Below, in pieces: positions 50,835 to 62,025 of a stretch of 64,000 nucleotides of DNA. Position 1 is the first letter of the stretch, and every line of letters begins with the position of its first letter. Where the stretch lies: contig NZ_JARIEF010000073.1 of the NCBI RefSeq assembly GCF_029266915.1, forward strand, positions 1-64,000, in the 5' to 3' direction. A program made the position numbers and the translations under genes. Source of the stretch: Tissierella sp. (GTDB lineage Bacteria > Bacillota > Clostridia > Tissierellales > Tissierellaceae). The notes under the pieces are model-generated. The model worked only from the letters and a program-made list of their open reading frames with translations, ran no database searches and had not been told where the DNA came from.

Positions 50835-52865
50835 CTATCTTTGTACTTCTTTTAATATATAGGCTTCTAACATATCGCCTTCTTTTAAGTCATTATAACC
50901 ATCTAGACCTATTCCAGCCTCATATCCAGAAGCTACTTCTCTTACATCATCTTTAAATCTTTTTAATGAAGATATTGTACCTTCAAATATAACTATATCA
51001 TCTCTTAATAATCTTATTTTTGAATTTCTAGTTATTTTACCATTAACAATATATATTCCTGCTATACTGTTTCCAGTAGGTAATCTAAATGTAGCTCTGA
51101 TTTCAGCTCTTCCTAATACTTCTTCTACTATATCAGGAGCCAGCATTCCTCTTACAGCTTTTTGAATATCTTCTATAGCCTCATAGATTACTCTATAAGT
51201 CCTTATATCAACTTTTTCTCTATTTGCTATTGCTAATGCATTTAGATTAGGTCTTACATTAAATCCTATAACTATAGCATTAGAAGCAGAAGCTAACATT
51301 ATATCACTTTCAGTGATTCCACCAATTCCACCATGGATCATGTTTACCTTAACTTCTTCTTTTATATCTAGTTTTTGTAAGGATTGACGAAGAGCTTCCA
51401 TAGAACCTCTTACATCCGCTTTTATAATTATATTTAACTCTTGTATATTTCCTTCTTTGATTGTATCAAACAAGTTTTCCAAAGTTACTCTATCATCAAG
51501 TTTAAATTGCCTTTCTCTTAACTGATTTTTTCTTTCACTAGCATAATGTCTTGCCGTTTTTTCGTCTTCTACAACATATATTAAATCTCCCGCATTTGGA
51601 ACTTCTGAAAGTCCTAAGATAACAGCAGGAATTGAAGGGCTTGCCTTTTTCATGTTTTTACCTTTATGGTCAAGCATTGCTCTAATTCTACCACTTGCAG
51701 TTCCTGAAACTACCATATCTCCAACTTTTAATGTACCCTTTTGCACTAATACCGTTGCAAGAGGTCCTTTTCCTTTATCAAGTTGAGCTTCTACAACTAC
51801 TCCTATAGCTTTCCTATTTGGATTTGCTTTTAATTCCTGTACTTCAGCTACTAACAGTACCATCTCTAATAGCTCATCAATTCCATCACCGTTTTTTGCT
51901 GACACAGGAACCGTTATAGTTTCTCCGCCCCAGTCTTCAGGAAGAAGATCATTTTCCACTAATTCTTGTTTTATTCTATCTAGATTGGCAGTAGGCTTAT
52001 CCATTTTATTTATCGCAACAATTATTGGTACTTCTGCTGCTTTGGCATGGCTTATAGCTTCTAATGTCTGAGGCATTACTCCATCATCTGCAGCTACTAC
52101 AAGTATTGCTATATCAGTAACTTTAGCGCCTCTAGCTCTCATAGATGTAAAAGCCTCATGGCCTGGTGTATCTAAAAATACTAATTTTTTATCATTAATT
52201 CTTGCTACTGAAGCTCCTATATGCTGTGTTATTCCTCCGGCTTCACCTGTTGTAACATGACTTTCTCGGATAGCATCTAGAAGAGAAGTTTTACCATGAT
52301 CAACGTGTCCCATTACAGTTACTACAGGAGGTCTAGATCTTAAATCTTCTTCTTTATCTTCGAAATCTAATTCGGCCATTATTTCTTCTTCTAACTCTTC
52401 TTCTTCTTCAGTATCTAATAAGCGTAATTCTAATCCAAATTCTATAGCTACAAGACTGGCTGTATCAAAGTCAATAGTTTGATTTTGACTTGCCATAATT
52501 CCTTCAGTGATTAGCTTTGTAATTACTTGGGAAGGATTTACATTTAACTTATCTGCTAAATCTTTTACTATTATTTCGCTTCCTATTTCTAATATATCCA
52601 AGTTCTCTTCTTCTGAATCAATTTCTTCAATTAGATCAATTTCTTCATTTCCTGTTTCTAAATTCTTATTGTTTTGATTTTTTTCTGTTTTTATAGTTTC
52701 TTCCTCCTTATTTCCTAATAACTCTTTAATTAAGCCAGCCTCTTCATTAGATAATGAACTCATATGACTTTTTACCTGTATATCTAAGTCTTCGATTTTC
52801 TCCATCAGCTCTTTGCTGCTCATATCTAATTCTTTTGCAATTTCATAAATTCTAACTTTTGACAT
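50835..52865 (-). CDS. infB: translation initiation factor IF-2
   Basis: [41 protein letters not shown]; start at [13 protein letters not shown]. Confidence 0.98.
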   Translation of the reverse strand: MSKVRIYEIAKELDMSSKELMEKIEDLDIQVKSHMSSLSNEEAGLIKELLGNKEEETIKTEKNQNNKNLETGNEEIDLIEEIDSEEENLDILEIGSEIIVKDLADKLNVNPSQVITKLITEGIMASQNQTIDFDTASLVAIEFGLELRLLDTEEEEELEEEIMAELDFEDKEEDLRSRPPVVTVMGHVDHGKTSLLDAIRESHVTTGEAGGITQHIGASVARINDKKLVFLDTPGHEAFTSMRARGAKVTDIAILVVAADDGVMPQTLEAISHAKAAEVPIIVAINKMDKPTANLDRIKQELVENDLLPEDWGGETITVPVSAKNGDGIDELLEMVLLVAEVQELKANPNRKAIGVVVEAQLDKGKGPLATVLVQKGTLKVGDMVVSGTASGRIRAMLDHKGKNMKKASPSIPAVILGLSEVPNAGDLIYVVEDEKTARHYASERKNQLRERQFKLDDRVTLENLFDTIKEGNIQELNIIIKADVRGSMEALRQSLQKLDIKEEVKVNMIHGGIGGITESDIMLASASNAIVIGFNVRPNLNALAIANREKVDIRTYRVIYEAIEDIQKAVRGMLAPDIVEEVLGRAEIRATFRLPTGNSIAGIYIVNGKITRNSKIRLLRDDIVIFEGTISSLKRFKDDVREVASGYEAGIGLDGYNDLKEGDMLEAYILKEVQR

Positions 52866-52901
52866 ACACCGCACCCCCTTGATTTATTTAAAGGTGTTTT
52901 T

Positions 52902-53168
52902 TCAATCATTCTGAATATTTTCTTCCAATTCTTGTATTTTCTCTTTTGGAATTTTCACCTCTAAATTTCTTGATATTCTATTACTCTTCATTGCTCGTTC
53001 AAAGCAATTTTTATTATTACATATATACGCTCCACGACCATTAATCTTTCCTGTTAGATCTATTAGCAGCTCATTTTCAGGTGTTTTAACAATACGAATA
53101 AGCTCTTTCTTACTCTTGTTTTCTTCGCACCCTAAACATTTTCTTAAAGGTATTTTTTTATTTTTCAT
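52902..53168 (-). CDS. rnpM: YlxR/RnpM family protein
   Basis: IPLRKCLGCEENKSKKELIRIVKTPENELLIDLTGKINGRGAYIC. Confidence 0.93.
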   Translation of the reverse strand: MKNKKIPLRKCLGCEENKSKKELIRIVKTPENELLIDLTGKINGRGAYICNNKNCFERAMKSNRISRNLEVKIPKEKIQELEENIQND

Positions 53169-53183
53169 AGTATCACCTTATTC

Positions 53184-54281
53184 TTATATAGTTTCTTGAG
53201 TTTCTTCTGTTTCTTCTATTTCTTGTATATCTTTCTTTTCAACAATTTCCTTATACTGAGATTCTGATTTTATATCTATTTTCCAGCTAGTCAACTTAGC
53301 CGCAAGTCTTGCATTTTGTCCTTCTTTTCCTATAGCAAGTGATAATTGGTAATCCGGTACTACAACTAATGCAGATTTCTCCATTTCATTAACTTCAACT
53401 TTTACTACTTGAGAAGGGCTTAAACTGTTTCCTATAAATTTCTCAACCTCTTTGCTCCAGATTACTATATCTATTTTTTCTCCATTTAGCTCTTCAACAA
53501 TTGTCTTTACCCTACTTCCTTGAAAACCTACACATGCTCCTAGAGGATCTACATCTGGATCTTTGGAATAAACAGCAATTTTAGTTCTAGATCCAGCCTC
53601 TCTAGCTATAGAGTAAATTTCAACTATTCCATTATTTATTTCAGGGACTTCAAGTTCAAAAAGTCTCTTTATTAAATTAGCATGAGAACGAGAAAGTATT
53701 ATTTGAGGGCCTTTAGTAGTTTTTTTAACTTCAACAACTAGCAATTTCAATCTATCCGATTGTTCATATACCTCGCCTTCAATTTGCTCAGTCGGAGGCA
53801 GGACACCTTCAGTTTTCCCTAAATCTATAAATACATTATTTTTAGATATTCTCTGTATCATACCTGTTATTATTTCATTTTCTCTGTTTATAAATTCATC
53901 ATAAATTACATCTCTTTCTGCATCCTTTATTCTTTGTATTACAACTTGTTTAGCAGTTTGAGCTGCAATTCTACCAAAATCCTTAGGAGTAATTTCAAGT
54001 CTCAATACATCTCCTAAGTCATATAACTTGTCTATCTTTTTAGCATCATCTAAACTTATTTCTAAATACTCATCTTCAACTTCTTCTACAACATCTTTTA
54101 TCGCATATACTTTAGTTTTTCCATTTTCTTTATTCATTTCCACTACAACATTTTGAGAAGCTCCAAAGTTTTTCTTATAGCTTGATATAAGCGCTGATTC
54201 TAAAGCTTCATATATTATATCTACTGATACGCCTTTTTCTTTTTCTATTTCATGTAAGGCATTAATAAAATCTTGATTCAT
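53184..54281 (-). CDS. nusA: transcription termination/antitermination protein NusA
   Basis: NusA N-terminal, S1 and KH regions (DPLGACVGFQGSRVKTIVEELNGEKIDIV; AIGKEGQNARLAAKLTSWKIDI). Confidence 0.97.
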   Translation of the reverse strand: MNQDFINALHEIEKEKGVSVDIIYEALESALISSYKKNFGASQNVVVEMNKENGKTKVYAIKDVVEEVEDEYLEISLDDAKKIDKLYDLGDVLRLEITPKDFGRIAAQTAKQVVIQRIKDAERDVIYDEFINRENEIITGMIQRISKNNVFIDLGKTEGVLPPTEQIEGEVYEQSDRLKLLVVEVKKTTKGPQIILSRSHANLIKRLFELEVPEINNGIVEIYSIAREAGSRTKIAVYSKDPDVDPLGACVGFQGSRVKTIVEELNGEKIDIVIWSKEVEKFIGNSLSPSQVVKVEVNEMEKSALVVVPDYQLSLAIGKEGQNARLAAKLTSWKIDIKSESQYKEIVEKKDIQEIEETEETQETI

Positions 54282-54291
54282 CGGTAACCTC

Positions 54292-54738
54292 CTAAAATTT
54301 AATGGCTAATTTTATAATAGAAATATATTCTCTTGGTATTTTTACTAAATTTTCATTCTCATCTAGAGTAATGTCTTCTTTTGAGAAAGAAATTAGTTCA
54401 CCTTCATAACTTTTTTTGTTTTCAAAAGCTTTATATAATTTTAACTCAACATCCTTATTTAAATTTCTATTTAAGTCTTTATCTGTTTTTAGAGGTCTGT
54501 CCAGTCCTGGAGAAGATACTTCTAAATAGTACTCACCTGGTATAGGATCTTTTTCATCTAGTTTTTCACTTAATTCTTGGCTCATCTTCTGACAATCATC
54601 TAAACTTATTCCACCTATTTTATCTACATATACTTTTAAAAAATAGCTTCCCATATCTTTTATATACTCTACATCTACAAGTTCATAGCCCAAACCATCA
54701 GCTATATTTCCACTTATCTTCTTTACGATATTTAGCAT
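54292..54738 (-). CDS. rimP: ribosome maturation factor RimP
   Basis: LGYELVDVEYIKDMGSYFLKVYVDKIGGISLDDCQKMSQELSEKLDEKDPIPGEYYLEVSSPGLDRPL. Confidence 0.96.
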   Translation of the reverse strand: MLNIVKKISGNIADGLGYELVDVEYIKDMGSYFLKVYVDKIGGISLDDCQKMSQELSEKLDEKDPIPGEYYLEVSSPGLDRPLKTDKDLNRNLNKDVELKLYKAFENKKSYEGELISFSKEDITLDENENLVKIPREYISIIKLAIKF

Positions 54739-54784
54739 TTCTTTTTTATTTATTTAAAACACCTCCTAGAGATTGATTTCTATA

Positions 54785-54815
54785 AAAAACTAAGAGTGGG
54801 TTAGCCCACTCTTTG
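54785..54815 (-). terminator. intrinsic terminator after polC
   Basis: aagagtggg-ttag-cccactctt, with AGTTTTTT on the minus strand. Confidence 0.8.
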
Positions 54816-54868
54816 TCAAGAAAATCTGTTATTAATATCTATAATTATAACATGTTAAAGGCTAAAAA

Positions 54869-57800
54869 TCAAATGTTAAAGAGACTTATCTGGTTGCTCT
54901 GGGGTATGCTGTCTAAACATCCATGGTGGGTTAAGGCATCTATTACGGTTCTACTTACCTTGCCTCTTTTTATTAAGTCTTCTACAGATATAAACTTTGA
55001 TATACTTCTTTCTTCTACAATTTTTTTAGCTGCATTTTCTCCAACTCCATCTAGCCCTTTTAGAGGCGGTACAATTCCGTTCTCACCTATCAAAAATTTA
55101 TCGCTATCAGAATTGTATAAATCAACATTTTCAAACTTAAGACCTCTGGCATACATCTCCCTTACAACCTCTAGAACTGTAATTAAGTTTTTTTCCTTGG
55201 TAGTGATCTCATTACCTAAGGATTCCAATTCCTCCAACTTCTTCTTAACGGATAATGGTCCTTCTAAGATTAATTGAGCATCAAAGTCTGCTGCTTTAGT
55301 TGTAAAGTAAGTAGCATAGAAAGCTTCAGGATGATAAACTTTAAAATATGCTATTCTAAAAGACATCATTACATATGCTACTGCATGTGCTTTAGGGAAC
55401 ATATATTTAATTTTATGGCATGCATCAATATACCAACTTGGAAGATTGACAGATTTCATATCTTTTTCCTCTTCCTCAGTTAGACCTTTACCTTTTCTAA
55501 CATGTTCCATGATCCAAAATGCTTTTTTCTTATCTAAACCTGCATTAATTAAAGTAAGCATAATATCTTCTCTAGTTGATATTACCTCTGAAAGAGTTGC
55601 TGTATTACTTTTTACTAGGTCTTGTGCATTATTTATCCATACATCAGTACCATGAGATAGTCCACTAATTCTAACAAGTTCAGAGAATGTATTTGGTTTT
55701 GTTTCCATTAACATCTGCCTTACAAATCTTGTTCCAAACTCAGGTATTCCAAGAGTCCCCACCTTACAATTTATATCTTTTTCTTCAACCTTTAATGGTT
55801 TTATACTATGGAAAAGCTCCATTGTAGATTTCTCATCTAACGCTATTGTAGTAGGGTCTATTCCCGTTATATCTTCTAGCATTCTTATTATAGTAGGAAC
55901 ATCATGACCTAATATATCAAGTTTTAATATATTGCTACTTATAGCATTATAGTCAAAGTGAGTTGTTATAACACCTGATTTTTTATCATTTGCAGGATAT
56001 TGGATAGGAGTAAAATCTAATATATCCTTATATTTAGGAACAATCATAACACCGCCGGGATGCTGTCCTGAACTTCTTTTTATTCCAGTACAACCTTTTA
56101 CTAATCTATTTATCTCAGCAGGATTTACAAATTCTTCTTTATGTTCAAAGTATTTTTTTACAAATCCATAAGCTGTTTTATCTGCAATAGTTCCTATTGT
56201 TCCTGCTCTAAATACATAGCCTTCACCGAAGAGTTCTTCAGTATATTTATGAGCTACTGATTGATATTCACCTGCAAAGTTTAAGTCAATATCAGGTTCT
56301 TTGTCTCCTTCAAAACCTAGGAAAACTTCAAAAGGTATGTCTTGACCATCTTTCCTTAAAAAGGTATTACAGTTAGGACAATTTTTATCAGGTAGATCTG
56401 ATCCAGACGAAATTTTTCCACCTTCAAAAAACTCACTTAACTGACATTTAGGACAGCTATAGTGTGGAGCTAAGGGATTTACTTCAGTTATACCACTCAT
56501 GGTTGCAACAAATGAGGATCCAACAGAACCTCTAGAACCTACTAAATAACCATCCTCTATAGATTTCCAAACTAGTTTTTGCGCAATAATATACATTACG
56601 GCATATCCATTTTCTATAATAGAATCTAATTCCCTGCATAATCTTTTTTCAACTATTTCAGGTAGAGGATTTCCGTATATCTCATAGGACTTATCATAAG
56701 TTATCTTTCTAAGTTCTTCCTCAGATCCTTCAATAATTGGTGGAAAGGTTCCATCAGGTATAGGTTTAATATTTTCCACCATATCATTTACCAAATTAGT
56801 ATTTGTTACAACTACTTCTTTAGCGATATCTTCTCCTAAATATTTAAATTCATCCAACATCTCGGTTGTACTCTTTAAGTATAAGGGAGCTTGATCTTCC
56901 GCATCAGAAAAACCTTGACCCGTCATTAGAATTCTTCTATAAACTTCATCTTCAGGATTTAAAAAATGAACATCTCCAGTAGCTACAACAATTTTATTAT
57001 ATTTTTTTCCTAGATCATATATTTTTTTATTTAAGTCTTGCAGTTGTTTATAATCTCTTATAAGACCATTTCTAAGGAGATGTTTATTGTTTTCGAGGGG
57101 TTGAATCTCTAAATAGTCATAAAATTCTACAATATTTCTTATTTCTGAATAGCTCCTATTAGAAATTAGACCCTTAAATAACTCTCCACTCTCACACGCA
57201 CTTCCTATTAAAAGCCCTTCCCTATTTTCTTCAAGAAGTGATTTAGATATCCTAGGTTTTCTGTAGAAATATTTAATATGTGAATCTGAAATAAGTCTAT
57301 AAAGATTTTTTAGTCCTACTAGGTTTTGAGCCAGTATAGTTACATGATATATACTGTCTTTAGTAATATCCTTATTTGCATTTAAATGATTCAAGTCGTT
57401 CAACTCTGTCACTTCTTTTTCTTTTAGCAAATCCATTATTTTTAAAAATATATCTTTAGTAGCTTTAGCATCATCCACCGCTCTATGATGATTATCTAAT
57501 TGTATATCTAAATATTTAGAGAGTGTATTAAGCTTATGGTTTTTAAGATCTGGAAAAACAGCTCTTGATAATTCTAAAGTATCTAATATAGGATTTGATA
57601 GCTCTAAATCAACTCGTTTTAGATTTTCTCTTATAAATCCTACATCAAAGCTAGCATTATGAGCTATAAGAACACTTCCATCTATAAATTCATGAAATGA
57701 TGGTATTATTTTCTCTATATTGGGTTTATCAGCTACCATTTCGTCAGTTATGCCTGTTAGCTTTGTTATAAATTCAGGAATTCCTCTTTCAGGATTTACT

Positions 57801-59122
57801 AATTGGCTAAATGTATCTATTACTTCACCATCTTTAACTTTAATAGCTCCTATTTCTGTTATAGAATCGTTTATGGCAGATAGTCCTGTTGTCTCAATAT
57901 CAAATACTACAAATTCATTATAATCCTTATCAGCTTCTAGTCCTGAAATAATTTCTTTTTTATCATTTACCAAGTAGCCTTCGACGCCATATATAATTTT
58001 TATTCCTAGTTTTTGACTCATTTCCATAGCCTCAGGAAAAGCTTGTACTACACCGTGATCTGTAATAGCTATAGATTGATGACCCCATTTATGTGCCTGA
58101 GTTATAAGTTTTTTAACATTAGTTATCCCGTCCATAGAACTCATTTGTGTATGCATATGTAGTTCCACTCTTTTATCTATAGATTGATCTAGTCTTTCAA
58201 GTTTCTCCAGAGGTTGTAGTGATTTTAGCATTACTACTTGTGTTCTAGAGTAATTGTCGTATATTACATCTCCCTCTAGCATTAGATACATCTCTTCTTC
58301 TAAATTAGCTAAAAGTTCTTCGCCTTCTTCCTTCTTTATAAATACTTTTACCATAGTAGAATCTTTTTTATCAGTTATATAGAAAGTTACTATTAATTTA
58401 TTATTTCTAATTTCCCTAAATTCAATATCAAATATTTCTCCTTTAATAACACATGTGCCTGTTTGAAGATTTATTTCACTTATATCTAGCGGCTCACCCT
58501 TTATAGCTTTTCCGTAAGTATAATTTTTCGAGCTAGTTTTCTTACTCCCAACAGAAGGCTCGACATATGAATCTTCTAATATAACTTGAGAAATTCTTTT
58601 TTCCTCATCTAGTTTAGTCTCTAAAAATTTATTATTATATTCATTACACACATTTTTACTGGTTTCTAAAGCTAAGTTCAATTCTGATTTAATTTTACCT
58701 TTAAGCTTATCTATGATTCCCTGCCTTTCAAGTGTTATTAGGGCTATATCGTTAGGAAACTCTAAAGTTAAAACTTCTTCATCAAAAGTATAGCTTAATC
58801 CTTCTGACCAAGAAACACTTGAAGGAATTAAGCTATTAATATACTCTTTTAAATTTTTCATATATATATTTTTATTAGCTTCTACTCTTATATCAAATGT
58901 ATAATTTATATTTAATATAACTTTAAATCTTTCAAACCCTAACTTAAAGAATTTCCTTATTTCTTCAAATATTGTAACTTCTATTATCTTCTCAGATTCT
59001 AAATCTATAAACAGTTCCATATTTTCTTTGTCTATTCTAATACTTTTTATAAATATTGCCTTACTAGTAATATGAGAGTATTTTTCTTCTTTTAATATTT
59101 CACTTAAACTAATTTTTTTCAT
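54869..59122 (-). CDS. polC: DNA polymerase III PolC-type alpha subunit
   Basis: 1417 aa: PHP HMHTQMSSMDGI; exonuclease FVVFDIETTGLSAINDSITEIGAI; polymerase domain DKEPDIDLNFAGEYQ. Confidence 0.98.
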   Translation of the reverse strand: MKKISLSEILKEEKYSHITSKAIFIKSIRIDKENMELFIDLESEKIIEVTIFEEIRKFFKLGFERFKVILNINYTFDIRVEANKNIYMKNLKEYINSLIPSSVSWSEGLSYTFDEEVLTLEFPNDIALITLERQGIIDKLKGKIKSELNLALETSKNVCNEYNNKFLETKLDEEKRISQVILEDSYVEPSVGSKKTSSKNYTYGKAIKGEPLDISEINLQTGTCVIKGEIFDIEFREIRNNKLIVTFYITDKKDSTMVKVFIKKEEGEELLANLEEEMYLMLEGDVIYDNYSRTQVVMLKSLQPLEKLERLDQSIDKRVELHMHTQMSSMDGITNVKKLITQAHKWGHQSIAITDHGVVQAFPEAMEMSQKLGIKIIYGVEGYLVNDKKEIISGLEADKDYNEFVVFDIETTGLSAINDSITEIGAIKVKDGEVIDTFSQLVNPERGIPEFITKLTGITDEMVADKPNIEKIIPSFHEFIDGSVLIAHNASFDVGFIRENLKRVDLELSNPILDTLELSRAVFPDLKNHKLNTLSKYLDIQLDNHHRAVDDAKATKDIFLKIMDLLKEKEVTELNDLNHLNANKDITKDSIYHVTILAQNLVGLKNLYRLISDSHIKYFYRKPRISKSLLEENREGLLIGSACESGELFKGLISNRSYSEIRNIVEFYDYLEIQPLENNKHLLRNGLIRDYKQLQDLNKKIYDLGKKYNKIVVATGDVHFLNPEDEVYRRILMTGQGFSDAEDQAPLYLKSTTEMLDEFKYLGEDIAKEVVVTNTNLVNDMVENIKPIPDGTFPPIIEGSEEELRKITYDKSYEIYGNPLPEIVEKRLCRELDSIIENGYAVMYIIAQKLVWKSIEDGYLVGSRGSVGSSFVATMSGITEVNPLAPHYSCPKCQLSEFFEGGKISSGSDLPDKNCPNCNTFLRKDGQDIPFEVFLGFEGDKEPDIDLNFAGEYQSVAHKYTEELFGEGYVFRAGTIGTIADKTAYGFVKKYFEHKEEFVNPAEINRLVKGCTGIKRSSGQHPGGVMIVPKYKDILDFTPIQYPANDKKSGVITTHFDYNAISSNILKLDILGHDVPTIIRMLEDITGIDPTTIALDEKSTMELFHSIKPLKVEEKDINCKVGTLGIPEFGTRFVRQMLMETKPNTFSELVRISGLSHGTDVWINNAQDLVKSNTATLSEVISTREDIMLTLINAGLDKKKAFWIMEHVRKGKGLTEEEEKDMKSVNLPSWYIDACHKIKYMFPKAHAVAYVMMSFRIAYFKVYHPEAFYATYFTTKAADFDAQLILEGPLSVKKKLEELESLGNEITTKEKNLITVLEVVREMYARGLKFENVDLYNSDSDKFLIGENGIVPPLKGLDGVGENAAKKIVEERSISKFISVEDLIKRGKVSRTVIDALTHHGCLDSIPQSNQISLFNI

Positions 59123-59166
59123 ATAGGAAATTCCTCCTATTCAATTATTGAGTTGTTTTACTTTAA

Positions 59167-60213
59167 TTATAGCATTAATATTTCTTTTATAAGCTCATCT
59201 AATAAATCTTCTTCTTTTACTTTTCTAACTATCTTACCTTTTAAAAATATCAATCCTTCACCGTTTCCGCCTGCAATACCAATATCAGCTTCTCTTGCTT
59301 CTCCGGGACCATTTACTGGACATCCCATTATCGCAACCGTTAAATCTTTTTCTATACCTTCAAGTCTTTTTTCAGCTTCTTTTACAATTTTAATTAAATC
59401 TATCTTAGTTCTCCCGCAGGTTGGACAAGATATCAAATTTAAGCCACCTTTTAAAAGTCCTAAAGACTTTAATATCTCTCTTCCCACTCTTATTTCCTTT
59501 ACTGGATCATCAGTCAGAGATACCCTGATAGTGTCTCCAATACCCATAGATAATAAGCTTCCTATTCCTACAGCCGACTTAATACTTCCTTTCATACCAG
59601 GACCGGCTTCAGTTATACCTAAATGTAAGGGATAGTCTCTCATTTCTATCATCTTGCTATATGCTTTTATAGATAATGGTACATTGCTTGCCTTTAAAGA
59701 AATTTTAATATCTCTAAAGTCCATATCTTCCAAAATTCTTATCTGCTCTAAAGCACTCTCTACCATTGAATCTTCATTTACACCCTTATATTTTTCTAGG
59801 TATTCTTTTTTAATAGAACCAGAGTTTACTCCAATTCTTATAGATATCTTTTTTTCTTTACAAACTTCTACTATCTGCCTTATCTTATCACGGTTTCCAA
59901 TGTTGCCTGGATTTATTCTCAATCCATCAACTCCATACTTAATTGCTTCCAGTGCTAATTTATAATCGTATTGTATATCTGCAATTATAGGTATCTTTAT
60001 TCTTCTTTTTATTATTTCTATAGCCTTTGCATCTTCAATATCTGAAATAGCCATTCTAATAATATTGCATCCAGCCTCTTCTAAATCTATTACTTGAGCT
60101 ACAGTAGCTTCTATATCCTTTGTAATAGTATTTGTCATAGATTGTATACTTATAGGGTTGTTTCCTCCTATAAGTACCTCTCCAACGCTTATAACTCTAG
60201 TTGTCTTTCTCAT
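59167..60213 (-). CDS. ispG: (E)-4-hydroxy-3-methylbut-2-enyl-diphosphate synthase
   Basis: VLIGGNNPISIQSMTNTITKDIEATVAQVIDLEEAGCNIIRMAI; SCPTCGRTKIDL; MGCPVNGPGEAREADIGIAGG; start at M4. Confidence 0.97.
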   Translation of the reverse strand: MRKTTRVISVGEVLIGGNNPISIQSMTNTITKDIEATVAQVIDLEEAGCNIIRMAISDIEDAKAIEIIKRRIKIPIIADIQYDYKLALEAIKYGVDGLRINPGNIGNRDKIRQIVEVCKEKKISIRIGVNSGSIKKEYLEKYKGVNEDSMVESALEQIRILEDMDFRDIKISLKASNVPLSIKAYSKMIEMRDYPLHLGITEAGPGMKGSIKSAVGIGSLLSMGIGDTIRVSLTDDPVKEIRVGREILKSLGLLKGGLNLISCPTCGRTKIDLIKIVKEAEKRLEGIEKDLTVAIMGCPVNGPGEAREADIGIAGGNGEGLIFLKGKIVRKVKEEDLLDELIKEILML

Positions 60214-60224
60214 ATTAACCACCT

Positions 60225-61232
60225 TTAAAATATATTAATTCTAATCAAATCTCTATATGTTACTATAATCATAAGACTTATAAGTAAGAAAAATCCTACT
60301 AAATGAACTATATTTTCTTTTTCAGGTGCTATAGGTTTTCCTCTTACAAGTTCTATAAATAAAAACACTAATCTACTTCCATCTAAAGCTGGTATAGGTA
60401 ATAGATTAAAGAATCCTAAGTTGACACTTATAAATCCAAGTATGAGCAATAAATCCATAAACCCATTCTCAGCTGCTTCTCCTACCACGCTTATTACTCC
60501 AACTGGTCCAGATAAATCCTTAGTGGATACTTGTCCTTTAAAAGCCATTTTAACAAAATCAAACATAGAATTTATGAAAATACCAGTTTTTTGAAAACCA
60601 CCTTTTATTGCAGCAGAAAAAGATTTATCTACTCTGCTTTCTATTCCTATAACTGATCTTTCATCTTCTGACTTAGTAGCGGCAATATTAATATCTAGTT
60701 CTTTATTATTTCTTAGGATATTTATGTTAAATTTTTCACCGCTGTCTTTGCTTCCGATTTCTTCTATAATATCTTGCCAACTATTAACCTTCACACCATC
60801 AATCGCATTTATTTTATCGCCTCTTATTATTCCAGCGCTTTCAGCTGGAGAATTGGGTACTGTATTTTCAATTACAGTGGTTTGCACTCCAATATTGAAA
60901 GATACAATTGTAAGTACTACTATAGCTAGCACAAAATTCATAAAAGCTCCTGCTATTATTACACCCATACGAGCTAATACAGGAGCTTTATTGAAGCTTC
61001 TATCATCATCTGAATCTTCATCTTCACCTTCCATGCTCACATATCCGCCTATTGGGAGGGCTCTTAGAGTATATTTAGTTTCTCCTCTAGTAGTCTTTAA
61101 AATAGTTGGCCCCATACCTATTGCAAATTCATTTACTTTTATACCAACCATTTTAGCTACTGTGAAGTGACCTAATTCATGTAATAAAATAACTAAAAGA
61201 AATACAAATATTGCTGATATTGCTGTTTGCAT
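60225..61232 (-). CDS. rseP: RseP/S2P site-2 membrane metalloprotease
   Basis: LLHELGHFTVAKMVGIKVNEFAIGMGP; PDZ PNSPAESAGIIRGDKINAIDG; NLGFFNLLPIPALDGSRLVFL. Confidence 0.96.
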   Translation of the reverse strand: MQTAISAIFVFLLVILLHELGHFTVAKMVGIKVNEFAIGMGPTILKTTRGETKYTLRALPIGGYVSMEGEDEDSDDDRSFNKAPVLARMGVIIAGAFMNFVLAIVVLTIVSFNIGVQTTVIENTVPNSPAESAGIIRGDKINAIDGVKVNSWQDIIEEIGSKDSGEKFNINILRNNKELDINIAATKSEDERSVIGIESRVDKSFSAAIKGGFQKTGIFINSMFDFVKMAFKGQVSTKDLSGPVGVISVVGEAAENGFMDLLLILGFISVNLGFFNLLPIPALDGSRLVFLFIELVRGKPIAPEKENIVHLVGFFLLISLMIIVTYRDLIRINIF

Positions 61233-61248
61233 AAATTCACCGCCTTGT

Positions 61249-62025
61249 TTAATTTAAAAAATAAATTATGTAATAATACATTAAAGGTGACGCTAGGATA
61301 ATACTATCAAATCTATCCAATACCCCGCCATGACCTGGCATTATATGACCATAATCTTTTAATTTTACTGTTCTTTTTATCTTTGAAGCTATTAAATCTC
61401 CTATCTGACAAAATATAGATATCGGAATAGCAGAAATAGCTACCAAATAAATTGCATCAGATTTAATATAATAAGCAAATAAGATTGTCAAAATAAAGCT
61501 TCCTACTACACCGCTTACAGAACCCTCAATAGTTTTATTTGGACTTATCTCTGGCCATAGTTTTCTTTTACCTAAAAATCTTCCTCCTAGGTAGGCAAAG
61601 GTATCAGTTCCAAATGCTACTATAAATATAAGCCAAATATAAATATTATCATCAAGTTTATTTATAAATGAGAATAAGAGTGGTAAATAAAGTATCCCTA
61701 TAAGGGTTGCACCTATATCTTTTAATCTTAAGTTTTTGCTAAATAAATATACTACTAAGTTTGTTATTATAGCAAAAGTTATAGCAAATACTATGTCTAT
61801 TTTATTATAAAAATTTGATAAATATATCAATAAAGCAGTTAAATATCCAAGATAATCTACTGGCTTTAAATCTATTTGTTTTAAAGCATTAAAAAATTCT
61901 CTTAAGCCTATTAAAGATATTAGCAATACTCCAGTATTTAAATATATGCCACCTTTATTTATAAAAAAGAATAATAATACGATACCTATTACAGCTGAAA
62001 TAACTCTTTTATGTGTTTCTTTCAT
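61249..62025 (-). CDS. cdsA: phosphatidate cytidylyltransferase
   Basis: FGTDTFAYLGGRFLGKRKLWPEISPNKTIEGSVSGVVGS; SKIKRTVKLKDYGHIMPGHGGVLDRFDSI. Confidence 0.97.
   Translation of the reverse strand: MKETHKRVISAVIGIVLLFFFINKGGIYLNTGVLLISLIGLREFFNALKQIDLKPVDYLGYLTALLIYLSNFYNKIDIVFAITFAIITNLVVYLFSKNLRLKDIGATLIGILYLPLLFSFINKLDDNIYIWLIFIVAFGTDTFAYLGGRFLGKRKLWPEISPNKTIEGSVSGVVGSFILTILFAYYIKSDAIYLVAISAIPISIFCQIGDLIASKIKRTVKLKDYGHIMPGHGGVLDRFDSIILASPLMYYYIIYFLN

Noticed and set aside
50835-53168. Missing ylxQ (L7Ae) between rnpM and infB
   Set aside because: This gene is variably present among Firmicutes; absence alone is not informative.
54813-55277. 154-aa plus ORF over the polC 3' end
   Set aside because: Antisense shadow of polC; no coding signature or SD.
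59153-59635. 160-aa plus ORF over ispG
   Set aside because: Antisense to conserved ispG coding sequence.
60724-61170. 148-aa plus ORF over rseP
   Set aside because: Antisense to the conserved S2P protease; composition is a mirror artefact.
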